Source: Mixophyes australis (Eukaryota; Chordata; Amphibia; Anura; Limnodynastidae). Taken from it: a stretch of DNA of 64,000 nt. Under the pieces are notes generated by a model. The model did no database searches and was not told where the DNA came from. It was given only the letters and a program-made list of their open reading frames with translations. Below are positions 63,602 to 64,000 of the stretch, in pieces (within the stretch, counting starts at the first letter, position 1; every line of letters begins with the position of its first letter). The DNA lies in assembly GCA_036250195.1 (NCBI GenBank), contig JAVHZZ010000003.1, forward strand, positions 41,761,835 to 41,825,834, written 5' to 3'. The position numbers were made by a program, and so were the translations under genes.

Positions 63602-64000
63602 TGCCGGAGGTGGCGCCAGTGGGGGGACGTCTGTCTCTGTTTCGGGAACAATGGGCAGTGTCATCCCAAGACCCTTGGATTCGAGGCATTATATCAAGGG
63701 GTACATGATAGACCTGCTGGGTCCGGTCCTATATTGTTTCTTTGTAACCCCGCTACCCCGAGATCCAACAAGAAGACAGGCAATACAGGCTTGTGTCGTC
63801 TCTCTTCTTTCGCAAAGAGTCATCTGCAGGGTCCCAGACAACCAGAAGGGACAGGGGTTTTATTCAAATCTTTTCCTGGTCAAGAAGCCGGACGGGTCCT
63901 TTCGACCCATTTTAAACCTAAAGAATCTCAATGTGCATTTACGGGTGGACAGATTTCGGATGGAATCCCTGAGGTCGGTAATAAACGGCTTAGTGAAGGA
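63602..64000 (+). pseudogene. DIRS-like reverse transcriptase, N-terminal part, cut by window edge
   Basis: After a frameshift near 63700 the frame is open to the window end: LLGPVLYCFFVTPLPRDPTR, then GFYSNLFLVKKPDGSFRPIL and NLNVHLRVDRFRMESLRSVI. The GFYSNLFLV-K-DGS-RPI-L and FRMESLRSVI motifs are typical of DIRS1-like reverse transcriptases, which belong to tyrosine-recombinase retrotransposons. The RNase H, methyltransferase and recombinase parts would lie to the right of the window. Confidence 0.85.

Larger units (their letters stand above)
61080..64000 (+). mobile_element. DIRS-like retrotransposon, 5' part
   Basis: Identified by the reverse transcriptase start at 63602-64000 and the gag-like region before it. 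The left border is estimated at TCCAGTCTGGGGGACACTGC near 61088, which resembles the left end of DIRS elements known from frogs; the inverted terminal repeat cannot be checked because the right end is outside. It lies in sense orientation in WDR35 intron 24. The gag-like region and the start of RT are frameshifted, so this copy is not intact. Confidence 0.8.

Overview
This is vertebrate nuclear DNA, most likely from an anuran amphibian with a large, repeat-rich genome. The one recognisable host gene is WDR35 (IFT121), a subunit of the intraflagellar transport complex A of cilia. Its first 24 coding exons lie on the + strand between 18133 and 59097. Their phases match throughout, all introns have GT-AG ends, and they encode 952 residues without a stop. 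The last exons (about 230 residues by comparison with the ~1181-residue mammalian protein) lie beyond the right edge. The amphibian assignment is inferred from the dense foldback elements, a DIRS-type retrotransposon and a repeated tRNA-headed SINE; no species can be named.

Layout. 1-18000 is intergenic and holds no host gene I can recognise. It contains a 1.9-kb minisatellite of 26-bp units (2386-4300), a decayed LINE, several short inverted-repeat transposons, a broken transposon-derived protein gene (12134-13042), a 190-bp near-perfect palindrome (14104-14293) and a 971-bp element made of a row of hairpins (16502-17472). The WDR35 promoter region follows: a CRE (18015-18022) and an RFX X-box-like site (18045-18057) sit just upstream of the start codon.

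18133-59097 is WDR35. Exons are small (24-211 bp) and the introns are packed with repeats: minisatellites in introns 1 (42 bp), 2 (32 bp), 4 (21 bp) and 20 (19/13 bp); five long SINE copies plus a sixth that is cut short; foldback MITEs with 3-bp target duplications; hAT-like MITEs with 8-bp duplications; a 5'-truncated L1-like insertion with a 16-bp duplication; and an L2/CR1-like LINE fragment. A 33-bp in-frame exon (35826-35858) matches the place where mammalian isoforms differ by 11 residues.

59098-64000 is the start of intron 24. It holds a 67-bp tandem repeat and, from about 61080, a DIRS-like retrotransposon in sense orientation with a hairpin-rich leader, a broken gag-like region and the beginning of its reverse transcriptase, which runs off the window.

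The exons of the single host gene work together as one protein: residues 1 to about 650 form two WD40 propellers and the rest an alpha-solenoid. The strongest unexplained material is the group of foldback elements that share GGGG-type ends but carry unrelated hairpin cores, above all the hairpin-chain element at 16502-17472.
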